Assembly (NCBI GenBank): GCA_963070105.1
Contig: OY718806.1
Coordinates: 5,973,865-6,037,864 of the forward strand
Reading direction: 5' to 3'
DNA from: Litomosoides sigmodontis
Lineage: Eukaryota > Nematoda > Chromadorea > Rhabditida > Onchocercidae
DNA: 64,000 bases
Each line of letters begins with the position of its first letter. The first letter of the stretch is position 1. The position numbers and the translations under genes were made by a program. This document shows positions 1 through 17,727 of the stretch, in pieces. The notes below the pieces were generated by a model. It had not been told where the DNA came from, made no database searches, and was given only the letters and a program-made list of their open reading frames with translations.

Positions 1-1684
1 ACCTTGAAATTTGTAATGTTAAATTTGGGTTAGTATTCCCTCTGCCACTCCTTTTTACAAGAACCACTGATTTTTTTTACGAGATACCATTCGCATGCAC
101 ATGACATTCGTTCTCAAGTATTTCAATGCATGTAATCCAACCTTTGTTCTTTTAAACTCCTACCCTTAATTTGCAGTATTTTAGGTAAACTTTACCTTAT
201 CTGTGAGATTTTTTTTTATACACACGAAACTCTTGGCTTATCACCAATTTTTTAAGTACAAAAAGTTCATTTTGTATACTAGTAATCATTTCCAATGAAT
301 AGAATAATATTAAGTACAGTAATTATTCCAACTTCGTCACACACAACGTAATTTAGTCCTATTCAGTAAGTTTCTTTTACAGCTAAAACTCCACGAAGAA
401 TCCAATAAAAATCAAACTAGATTTGTTCATTACGGTGAAAGTCATTCTAAGACTGGGACTTACGCATGTTATGTAACTGAGGCTGTTAGCAAGGGATAAA
501 AGTTAGTTTCTAATTATTTAAGTGGTTTTTAGATGACAAGAGTAAAGTCGGACGATATTTTTCATCAGTTTTGTTTGATGTTGGATATTCTGGAATTACC
601 TCTCCACGGATATAATATAAGGAACAGTGGTCTCTCCAAGAATAACTGAATTAGCTTTCTCTTATTTCTAATAATTTCAAAATATTTTCACCATTTTTCT
701 GTGAATTAAGATCGTGATATCACATTTCCAAACAATAAGTTGTAGCGTATTTTAGGGATAGAACTGTAGGATTCTTTTTGTAACAGCAACAATGGTACAA
801 CATTCGAAGTGTATGTTTGATGCAAATGCTCTAAAAGCAGTAAAATAAGTCTCAAAATATTTAATAAGCAATGAAAATTATATCACAGAACTTCAGGGCA
901 GAAACAGATTAGTTGTAATTCAATGAAGAACACATTCAAAGCATATTACATCTGTCAGATTTTTCCATAATGTTTCACAAATGACCCTAAGTACAGCTTG
1001 ATAATCACTTATCCTGCACAAAAATTTCGTCTTTTAACAAGCTTTCAACTACATAATTGGTACCTGGCAAATAATTGCAATTTTTAACACAAGACACAGA
1101 CAGACACAACTAATTAATGGCTCCGTAATTGCGAAACGAAAGCTAAATATTCACTGGGCCATAGTCAAGTTACAAAGTGAACAGACTTTGGCAGGCATAA
1201 TTTAGCCGTATCTGAATTTCTCGACGAAACAACGGAGAAAATTACATTAAGTCTTTTTTGTTGGATAGTTTCGACTCTTTTTTATTAATTTTGATTCTCT
1301 GTATGATTGGGAATGATAGAGTTACTACCCATGTTCTTCTTGGCCAAAAGGTATTTTAGCTGACGTTTCAGTTCTCTCTAAGTAATACAGTTATGTCATA
1401 AAGTTAGAATTAAAAGAACAAATGGATTTTAACAAGTTTGTAAATAATATAAATGAAGTTCATCAAACTTCAGCTGTTTTTAATTCGTTTTTCGCTAATA
1501 GAAACAATAATTTCGAACTTCACAAAGATTGAAAACGAGGGGTATCAGTATTTTTATCTTTTTCAAACATAATTTTGCTCGTCCTTCGATCTTCCGAAGG
1601 ACAGCTTAAAAGATATATTTGCAATGTAAACTACTCAGATAAAGCCAGTAAAAAAATAAACTCGTTAATAATAAGCAACAAAAT
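1..1684. other. Gene-poor flank downstream of the lipocalin-like gene
   Basis: AT-rich sequence without an open frame I can support on either strand. It follows the stop of the lipocalin-like gene, which reads leftwards, so it should hold that gene's 3' UTR and then intergenic DNA. No repeat, RNA gene or protein similarity was seen. Confidence 0.5.
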
Positions 1685-4600
1685 TTAGGTCAAACGTTTA
1701 CTAGGTCCAAATACTTCAAAAGTGCTGTCGGCATACTGACATGAGTTGTAGCTAGCTGGCTGCAGCATATTAAAAGCTCTAATGAAGCCATTAATAAAAC
1801 CTTGATCTTCTAACCAGCGCAATACTTCTTGCTCATATTTCGCTTTGAATTTATCCGGATCTCGGACCAACACTGTTATTGGATATTTCACCCAATTTGA
1901 CACCACGGCCCATTCATATTGTGGATTACCAAATGGATCTGTTCCTTCTGGACCCAACTTGTACACCCAAACTGCAAAATATTCATAATACAACTTTTGC
2001 AATTATCCAACTATGAAAAAATTCTCGCTGACAAAAACTGCTGATTAAAAATTTAAAAAGCTGCAGGAAAAACACTTAAAATTTAGACTTTGCGCATGGG
2101 AAGAAATAAATCTCAAATCGGCGCAAGTGAACAAATCAAATGTATTGAGAGTGCAATGAGATAGAAATAAAAGAAACATAATGGGTCGAATATCATAATG
2201 CAGACTTTAATTTGATAATCATCATGATAAGAGTAATCAGACGAACATGGTTGTGCATCAGGTGTTTCCGAGCTGTGTAACTGCAACATGGCATCCTTGT
2301 TACCTCCTCGGAAGGCATAACCGATTGAATAACGTACGGGACCGAATTCACTCCCTTCACGGTAAATTTTCAATGCTGTGAAAGTAGCCGTCTTGTCATT
2401 CTTTGTTAGGCCGCCATCTGTACCAAAATGATTGAATTCAAAACAAATCAGTTCTAAACAAATCAGTTCTTCATGACATGGCTTCTTGTGTTTCCCATAT
2501 GCATCAAAGGGGTGGAAAATAAATTAGGTTAGTGCTTTGTCTTTCCCTTACTTCTTACAAGTTCGCAACACCAAGATGGTCTGAACTACAGAAAAAAAAA
2601 CGTCAATAGTGAATAAAGCTCGCCGTCCTGTATGCAAAATCATTTGAGCCAGGTAATTTTAAATGCACTTATCATTTGGTCATTTCTGACCAGACTAATA
2701 TTTGAAATACTTATAAAACTTGTATTGATAAACGAACAGTGATGCACAACACAACGTTGTTCAGTGGCACGAGGACTGTTGATACCTTCAAACCATCTCC
2801 CCATAAATTTGTGCAAATCGAAATCTTCCGGTGTTGGCGGTAGCAAGGCATCAGTGACGTTATCAGCGAGAGTCTGTAACTGCTCCGGTGGTATTACATC
2901 AGCGAGTGTCGTTCCATTCGAAATACGACGTGTTATTGAACCTACATTTGAATATTATGTATGAGACAGAAAATTATTATTCACTCATTTTTTCACCAAA
3001 AAATAACTTTCATCAAAAGTTATAGGGAACGAAAGACGGACCAATAAGCTGCACAACATCTATTTGACCCTGTTCATTACGAGGTATGCCACCCGGTAGC
3101 AATGGGAAACCAGGTATTCGTGGTAGTCCCGCATGAGCGGGTCCACGTCCACCGCCAGCTCCAAGTGCCGCCGCTACACCAGAAAGCACTCGTTGTGCGG
3201 CATTCTGTTGCCGACGAATTCCAGAACGGGAAGCACTCTGTGCCGCAGCTTCAGCCTCGGCATCTGTTGAATATGCAACAGATGTATCACCGGAACCACT
3301 TGTTCCCAAAACACTAGGAATGCCTTGTGACAATGCATCTGCTACACCAGCTGTAATCAAACTTTTAGCTTAGGGCTTCCTCAAAACTTATCTCTATCAG
3401 GAGCTTAAAGTAAATAGCAAAGACACATCGATTACGTAAAAAGATTTACTACCAAAACAGAACCGTTTTCTATAGAAAGTATTCAAAGCAATAGTTAAAT
3501 GTAACTTACTGTCTTGCACTAGCTTCCTTATTGAACTTGACAACAAGCCAATAAGGCCATTCTCTCCAGGAGTAGCCTCAGGTAGAGGCATACTACCTGC
3601 ACCACGATAATGTGTAGGGCCTGTTGCCTCGTTATACAATTGATTCAACTGATTTCCAAATGCTGGATTTGCTTGTGACAATATATCTGCAATCAAGTTG
3701 ATCTGTATGCAAAGTATAATAAACTCCACAAATTCCAAGGAATATGTACCGACCATTCTGCGAAGTCGAAGGTGACAAATTTCCGGAAATATGCTCCAAC
3801 GGTAGGCCTTGAACAGGTATTCCTGCAGCTCTTAATTCCTAAAACATGAAAGTAAAGCATTTTCGGTGATCACTTTTTATGTGACAATTTATATACGTGG
3901 ATAAGAAACCTGAATAGCTCCAGCAAAACCATCAGGATGATTACCAGTGAGACCGGGTATGCCAAAGCTGTCGAGACCGAAAAATTTGATGAGCTGGTTT
4001 TGTACGTCTGGTGGTATGTTTATTGGAGGTGGCGGTGGTGGCGTTGTTATGGGACGCGGTACAAACTGTTGCTCGATAGCTGGTGACTAAATATATGATT
4101 CGATGAATTATAGCTTTGAATGCTTCATTACGATTTTCAAAAAATTTGCCTTAAGTTATCTAAGAGAACAAACTACGAAGTCTAAATCAGAAAAGAAATT
4201 CGAGGTCTGATGATGGGATCTGATATCACACTTAACGATCTCACAGGCTAATGCGAGATCACTAAAAGTGATGTTCAATTCTCATTTTCTGCTTGTCTTA
4301 CATTGTCGGGACAGGATAATTTAGGAGAGTTAACTTCACTCAATCGGTCACATTTGTTAATTGAAGTAACAGTAATGACAGTGATATAGAAGCAACAAAG
4401 CAATACGAATTGACCAAATCCTCCCACGCCCTTTATTACTCAGTTGCGGAGAAATTTCATTCAATAAAAGTCGTTTATAATATACTTCATGAATGAACAC
4501 TTTTTAAAATGTTTATTTTTTATTTCTAATTTCATTTCCTATTATAAATTTGTTATTACGAAACTTCATATCATAAGGAGCATATGCATGAATGGAGAAA

Positions 4601-4941
4601 GTAGGAAAGCCAAGCATAAACACACAAATTCAACAATCCTCAAAATTTCAAAAAACTGTCTAAAGCATGTAGTAGACTGAACATAAACTCGCCGGGAGAA
4701 TAACTGGAAGTTGAGCAGCGGGGGTTAATGGAGGGCGGCTTCCGAAATGAGGCCTTTGAGGACGGTTAGCTGATACAGTTGGCGCTAATAGCGATTGTAT
4801 GGGACGTGGTGGTACCATTTCCTTCATAAAATTTGGTTTACGATTCTGTGGAGGCAGTCTAATTGTTATCGGTCGATCACTGATATCTGCATGAATTATA
4901 CTAGCAGTGATCAGCAACGTACTAACTATACGTATAATCAT
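1685..4941 (-). CDS. Secreted lipocalin-like protein with a Pro/Ala/Gly-rich N-terminal half
   Basis: About eight exons. The start is the ATG at 4941, 11 bases after a TTTTCAG splice acceptor typical of spliced-leader addition. It opens a signal peptide (MIIRIVSTLLITASIIHA). Exons near 4.7-4.9, 3.9-4.1, 3.75-3.84, 3.5-3.7 and 3.04-3.35 kb encode a Pro/Ala/Gly-rich, low-complexity region. Exons near 2.73-2.94, 2.17-2.40 and 1.69-1.96 kb encode the folded part. This has the lipocalin signature G-x-W (GRWFEGINSPRATEQRC) and ends with WVKYPITVLVRDPDKFK and a Cys near the end. Lipocalins are beta-barrels that carry small hydrophobic ligands, and nematode relatives act in the apical extracellular matrix. 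I infer a matrix or lipid-carrier role. The ligand is unknown. The long N-terminal extension is unusual for a lipocalin. Family call fairly sure; the donor after the first exon and the last junction are provisional. Confidence 0.72.
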
Positions 4942-5624
4942 TGCTCTTTTGTCTGAAAACAAGCAAACATCAGAAATACTCCCTTGAAGTCCATGAATAA
5001 AATTTCAAGTCCGCAATTTTGCAAAAATAAGATTATGAAAAACTGTGACAGAACAGGCATCCGAATTTCTAAAGTGCGAATCATTTTCCACAGAAGGTGG
5101 TGATTATTCAGGCGACACAGTGCACATTTTGTTTGGTACAGTTGAAACAACGAAGGTGTCTCAACTTACGAATAGACTAACTTACAGATCTTGAATTCAT
5201 CAAACAGGCTTTTACAATAACGTTGTGTTGATCAACAGTAAGGAACGTCGACATTAACTGCCACTACATTTAGGGAAGCCTATATAATTTTCATTTCAAT
5301 TTCTAATGCACATAGCTTGGTGGTGATTTGTAATAAGACTACAGTAAAGGAGAAAATCTAACTTCAAGTTAAACTGGCTGTATTCGCTAGTGAGAATTTG
5401 ATGGATTTCTTCTTGAATCCTCTTAAATCTAGTCTTCAGCTTTAGTCATAACTTCGATGTCATCGAATTACTTGGGATACAATGTTTTGAAATAAACAAT
5501 ATTGAACGCTTGACAGCAATAACAGTAATAAATTCGGATTGAAAAACGCTTTTTATTCCTTATTTTTAATTTTGGGAAATTGGGACGCTAGAACAGATTC
5601 TTTATGATGAAGGAGTCAGTTGGA

Positions 5625-5697
<73 letters not shown>

Positions 5698-6690
5698 GGA
5701 TAGGTACAAAAGAGGGATTTTTAGTCCTATATTATTCACAAACATTGACAAAAACTTATACTGGTTGGAATAAGACTTTACCCGTCAATTTGGTCTTATC
5801 ATAAATCACTAAACTGTATGCATTGGAAATCGAAATCAAAATTAGTAACATTTTATATAGCCTGCTCTTTATGCAGCGACAATGTTGAATGATCACCCCT
5901 TACTGTTGGTCAATAAAGCATCAGTGTATTGCTAGCTAAAGAACGTTCATTGGTGTATTGAAAATGCTGGCATAATGTTGCTTGAAAAAATTTAAATAGT
6001 ATAAGATGAATTACCGGATGCCTTCTGTTTTTGCATGTTTGGAACCTCACATGAAATTATTGAAAAAAACTAGTAATTTGCCAGTCTTAACGCTATGTAG
6101 CCTATAAAAGTATACGAAATTAACAAAATTACCGGACATAAAAGTTGGAAAAGAGACAATTAGAATCGTGGTATGCGTTTCAGTTTGATTGAGATGAATG
6201 AAACGGTAATAGACAAGGAGCAGCTGTCGATGGCCCCATATGAATTTCCAAAGGATAGAAACTCAACTAGGTCAAGGACGATGGGGAAAATACTAACTAG
6301 GGCACTACACTACTACCCACCGTACTGTAATAGTGGCCCTCATTGAAATGACCCACATCGAAGCCATCAACCACAACACTTGGCTTCACGGCGGTGAAAA
6401 CATACGCTTATTAAAAATGTTAATGTCCATGCCTATCACGAAGTTTGAACAGAATGCACCCAATCGTAGCATTTTTCATCAGACTCTCTCTTACTCCAAC
6501 TGTCCTCCATTATTTTACAAGAATGGCCCACTAGAATAGAACTTCTCCACCGAAGAAGATGAAACTACACCTCCAATCCCTTTAAATCACAGCTACCACG
6601 GAGGTATGGATGATCATATCCACCATTCCTTCAGTCACGCCCACCACCCTTCTATCCCTTTGATCGAAATTTATTGGAATGACATTTCTA
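4942..6690. other. Intergenic region with a TA microsatellite
   Basis: Upstream of the lipocalin-like gene. Apart from the TA repeat near 5.63-5.69 kb I see no gene. Short open frames around 6.3-6.5 kb have no splice signals or recognisable motifs. Confidence 0.45.
5626..5693. repeat. (TA)n microsatellite
   Basis: An uninterrupted run of TA dinucleotides about 68 bases long. Apparent open frames of alternating Ile and Tyr across it are artefacts of the repeat. Confidence 0.95.
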
Positions 6691-7258
6691 GAATGTTAAA
6701 AAAAACAATAATTTATTCGCCTTCATTCGTCATAACAATTTTCTGAGACAAAAAATTTATTAACAAATTCAGGGTGTGCACGTGGAGGCGAACGCTATTC
6801 CTATAATGGATGCCTCGAGTTTGCTGATGCACACTGTTAAACATAAAACGATAAACGGAAACGAAGGAACAAAATTAGTTTCAAAACAAAGCAAAAAACT
6901 CATATACTAAAAAACAGTAAACTCACGTGAGTAGAAATACCATCATTCATAGCTTGTGCCCAACAGAGAAAATAAACTCATTATACAACAATAAGCTCTC
7001 ACCTGTACGGGCATCATTATCACACTCATTCAGGTGAATTCACAAAAACAGGGAAAGGGAAACGGAAATCTCTTGAGTAGGGATGTTATGCCACACGCAG
7101 CAAGATGAACATTTACAGCACGTTAAGTGTGTTAAAACATTCCCTTAAACAATGAACCGCATTACTATAAAATGGAAACAGAACAAGGAAAAATAACGGA
7201 TGAGAGCACAAAAATCAGGAAAGCCTAGACCAAATCTGATGAACTTCGCATTACCAAT

Positions 7259-7555
7259 AAGAGGAATAATCTCCAGTGCTTGAAGCATTATGTAGTCCGG
7301 CAAAACAGGTACGATTATGATACATCATTGGTTTAACGCATAAATCTGTGTTCACTGATACCATCTCACACATTGTTAAGAGCGAGCACATGCGAATAGG
7401 CCAACACACAGCAATTGGCATCACAGATGCAAAAAGACTTATGAAGTGAAAAGCATCAGCAACAGCAAGATAAACTGAAGTGTATTTTTCTTCATAATGA
7501 ACAAATACAATCATCACGACCAAATACACTGCCAGTATCACAAGTATAAACTTGC
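7259..7555 (-). CDS. Exon of an unrecognised multi-pass membrane protein (incomplete gene model)
   Basis: An open stretch bounded by an acceptor (TTTGCAAG or a second site, CTGGCAG) on the 5' side and a TTATTG/GTAATG donor on the 3' side. It encodes two hydrophobic segments (first near FILVILAVYLVVMIVFV; second near FHFISLFASVMPIAVCW), then a Cys-containing loop with NRT and NAS glycosylation sequons. A candidate ATG lies inside the first hydrophobic segment. Further exon-like pieces with good donors lie at about 7.0, 6.95 and 6.7-6.84 kb, but I could not join them into one certain frame. It sits just downstream of the USP7 gene on the same strand, separated by a minisatellite. It could be a small receptor-like or channel-like protein. 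The family is not recognised. Confidence 0.33.
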
Positions 7556-7562
7556 AAAGAAA

Positions 7563-7790
7563 TTTAAAATTTACAGTTTTTCAAAACCATTTACATTCGA
7601 ATTATAGTTTTTCTAAACCGTTTACATTCGAATTACAGTTTTTCAAAACCGTTTACATTCGAATTACAGTTTTTCAAAACTGTTTACAATTTCGAATTTA
7701 CAGCCTTTCAAAACCGTTTACATTCGAATTTACAGTTTTTCAAAACCGTTTACATTCGAATTTACAGTTTTCCAGAACTGTGAAAGTAGT
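7563..7790. repeat. 31-bp minisatellite, about seven copies
   Basis: Tandem units of 31-33 bases, each with the core TTTTTCAAAACCGTTTACAT followed by TCGAATT. The middle units are nearly identical and the outer ones have a few substitutions. It lies between the 3' end of the USP7 gene and the membrane-protein exon. The units stay open in one + frame only because the period drifts between 31 and 33; this is not a gene. Confidence 0.9.
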
Positions 7791-7855
7791 TTCACTTTAA
7801 TTAATGTTGTAAAATAGTGTAAGTACAGCAGTATTAAGGATTAGTAGTGAAAGCA

Positions 7856-15096
<7,241 letters not shown>

Positions 15097-15316
15097 CTAA
15101 AATGAATGAAAAAATGTTTTGTCTACAATATATTAAGCAAACTCATTAGCCTCTCAACGTTTCATGCTAGAAAAACTTCACAGAAATCCCCTGTTCGAAG
15201 ATTTCTCTCATACGTTAACAATGCTGCTAGTTTTAATGCATCTGATCAGCTTCAAATATTTCAAGTACCACAGCATAGTTGGAGTTCACGACGAGATCAT
15301 TTGATGTGAAAAGAGA

Positions 15317-15318
<2 letters not shown>

Positions 15319-15392
<74 letters not shown>

Positions 15393-15515
15393 TCACACAC
15401 ATGCATACACATACACATGTGTACACGCGCACACATAGACATACACATACGTACATACATCACGCACAAATACACATGCACATACGCCCGCACACATACA
15501 CGCGCACACATCTAC
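15319..15515. repeat. Compound (TA)n-(CA)n microsatellite
   Basis: About 70 bases of pure TA repeats run directly into about 120 bases of degenerate CA/CG-rich dinucleotides (ACACATGCATACAC type). It lies upstream of the USP7 start. Open frames on both strands here (Ile-Tyr and Thr-His runs) are repeat artefacts. Confidence 0.9.
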
Positions 15516-15959
15516 CACCTCAACCTAAAAGTACATCGGACGCTCCTGACTACCGCACGCGACAAAACTCTCTAGAACATTCCATACGCCCACTCACCGG
15601 AGAACCCACCTACCTATAATAACACGCACGAAGACCTCACGACCATTACTTAAGCTGCAACAGCCATATAATGGAAAATACTGTGACGACGAACTTCGTC
15701 TCGATACCCCAATAGAACACAACAGCTTCTTCCAGTTGCGGCTGGTGAAATCTAACAGTGGATGCGCAAAGTACAGGAATCTTATAGAAGCGTTACATGG
15801 TAACAATGACGTCGTAGGAGGAAATATTTCCGATTGTGGGGAAAGCTTCAATAAACTTAACGAACTTCTCAGTAACACTTAAGAGTATATAGCTACTTAT
15901 TCTCTCTCGCTGTGATCCCACCCAAGACACCCGTTGACGATGTCACTGCGCCGTGCCCA

Positions 15960-16560
15960 TGATGCCGATTCTGCACCCATTCTGTTCATTTCAGCAGATC
16001 CAGTTTACGGGTACCAATAGAAATATATTTAGGTTGCCCTAACCACATGTTTTGGTAGTGTTGTCGCAGTAATCCATGGCTGGGATCCGCACCATCCCAC
16101 AGGAATCACTGACGATGGTAGATGGACGGGCAAAGTGCAACAACCCTTTCCATTACAAATGCCGTCGCAGCAATCTATGCCTAGGATCTCCCCGTAACGG
16201 TAGTGAACCGGACAGCCACAGCTTACGACCTTCTGCAGGGCATATTCTTGCTTCGCCGTTGCATTGATCCATCCATGGCTGCGATCTCTTTCCAGAACAT
16301 ATTCTCTCAATATCGAAAGTAAACCATGCTAGAATCTTTGTTTATCCGCCATTCCGCAGAGTTCACTACTGGCAGTGAACGTATTGGCCAGAACGTAGCA
16401 ACCTTCTAGCTCGTATCCTACAATGCCGTCACACTAATTCACGCCTGGGTGCCCCCTTGTGGTCACAATGAATGGACAAGCAAAGTGCAACAACCTTTCC
16501 AACATACGTTGCCATCTATGGCTGCGGTTTTTGTTATGGAAGTGAATGAAATGCCGAAGC
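15960..16560. repeat. Degenerate tandem repeat with a unit of about 90-100 bp
   Basis: A GC-richer block in which related phrases recur: TGTCGCAGTAATCCATGGCT near 16.06 kb, GTCGCAGCAATCTATGCCTA near 16.16 kb, a GCCGTTGCATTGATCC version near 16.26 kb, GTCACACTAATTCACGCCTG near 16.42 kb and a GTTGCCATCTATGGCTGCGG version near 16.51 kb. The phrase GCAAAGTGCAACAACC also occurs twice, near 16.13 and 16.48 kb. Old, diverged satellite-like DNA is the simplest reading. No coding frame is shared between units. Confidence 0.6.
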
Positions 16561-17727
16561 GCAACAGCGTTTCCAGGATATTTCGGGAAATCACATTATT
16601 AACTGCTTTTACTGGCTGAAACGAACGAAGTGAAACGCATACCTCTCAGGCCTACTTCGGTAATGAAATTTGACCGGTCGCTTCACTTACAGTGCTTATT
16701 TACTTTGAAGTAATGACAAATAAATCACGTTGTTCCCTGACATTCGATAATCTTCTGCTCGTGACCATTTAAAGCTTTATCAAAATACGATCCCAAAGTT
16801 CCCATTAATCTGTTCATATTGTCTGACATATAAAAAAAGCAACTAACTACTCAAGGAGCATCTGGCTTTTAGTCTAAAAACTAGCAGAAATATGAAACCT
16901 GAACAGGTAGAGACGCCAAATCACAGTGCGATATCCATACTTCTCTTTAAATACCATTTACACACAGCTTCCTCAAAATTCACTCCCTTACGAAGCTTTG
17001 CCGTACGGCTGCGCATCTCGCCATTTATAAAGGATAACACTAATAAACAATTACTATCACTATAATTATAATTTATTGTATTGAAAAGGAAGAAATTGCA
17101 GAACTTATATTATTCCGACACTGTGAAAAAGCATAAGAAAATCAGTGAAGAGGCACAAAATTATCAAGATAACATGGCAGTACAGACAGATCGCACAATT
17201 CAAGACGACCATCGTATTGTACAAAGTAATACTGACGCGGTGAGTATCAAGTTCAGTGCATGGACTGGCCATTCATTTAGAAATGTGCGGCTCTTTAATG
17301 CATGTAAAAGTGGATTATCAAAGAGTAGCGGGAAATATATAAAAAGAAAGCTTTTTTCATACAATACTGTAACAGTGTAACAATCTGAAGAAATATTTCT
17401 TAAATACTGGAAGTAGGCGACAATAAAACAAATATACTCAATACGATGCATGTATCGAGTCAAATGAACTAGTTAATAAAGTGCTGAATGCATTTTTAAA
17501 CTGAATCATAAACAACAAATAAACTAAAATACAAAACGGTAAGTAATGTTGATATTAGCAGACGTTATTGAGATCAGATGGGTATTCTGTGCTCAAAACT
17601 TGTTATGAAATGAAAGTGAAAACTTAATCCTACGCTGCACAGATATCCCAAACAGAAGATTGAACAAGCTAATACCTAATTAATGCATGACTTAAAAATC
17701 AGCTCAATGAAATAGATCAAATTATAG

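Larger units (their letters stand above)
15097..17727. other. Intergenic region between the USP7 and Van Gogh genes
   Basis: Holds the compound microsatellite and the diverged tandem repeat listed separately, plus AT-rich DNA. A + strand stretch at 17095-17238 ends in a good GTGAGT donor and is rich in Lys and Gln, but I found no partner exon or family, so it is not called as a gene. Confidence 0.5.

Noticed and set aside
5604..5804. Open frame dominated by Ile-Tyr
   Set aside because: It is translation of a TA microsatellite, with no conserved flanks. The same applies to frames at 15233-15619 and 48377-48580.
7552..7800. 82-residue + strand open frame with repeated FQN/SKPFTFE phrases
   Set aside because: Entirely made of the 31-bp minisatellite. 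The frame stays open by chance of the unit sequence, and no splice or start context supports a gene.
16029..16310. Overlapping open frames on both strands
   Set aside because: They lie in the diverged tandem repeat, and higher GC lengthens chance frames. The frames are not conserved between units.
17081..17380. Lys/Gln-rich + strand open frame ending near a GTGAGT donor
   Set aside because: No ATG at its start, no partner exon and no recognisable motif; too weak to call.
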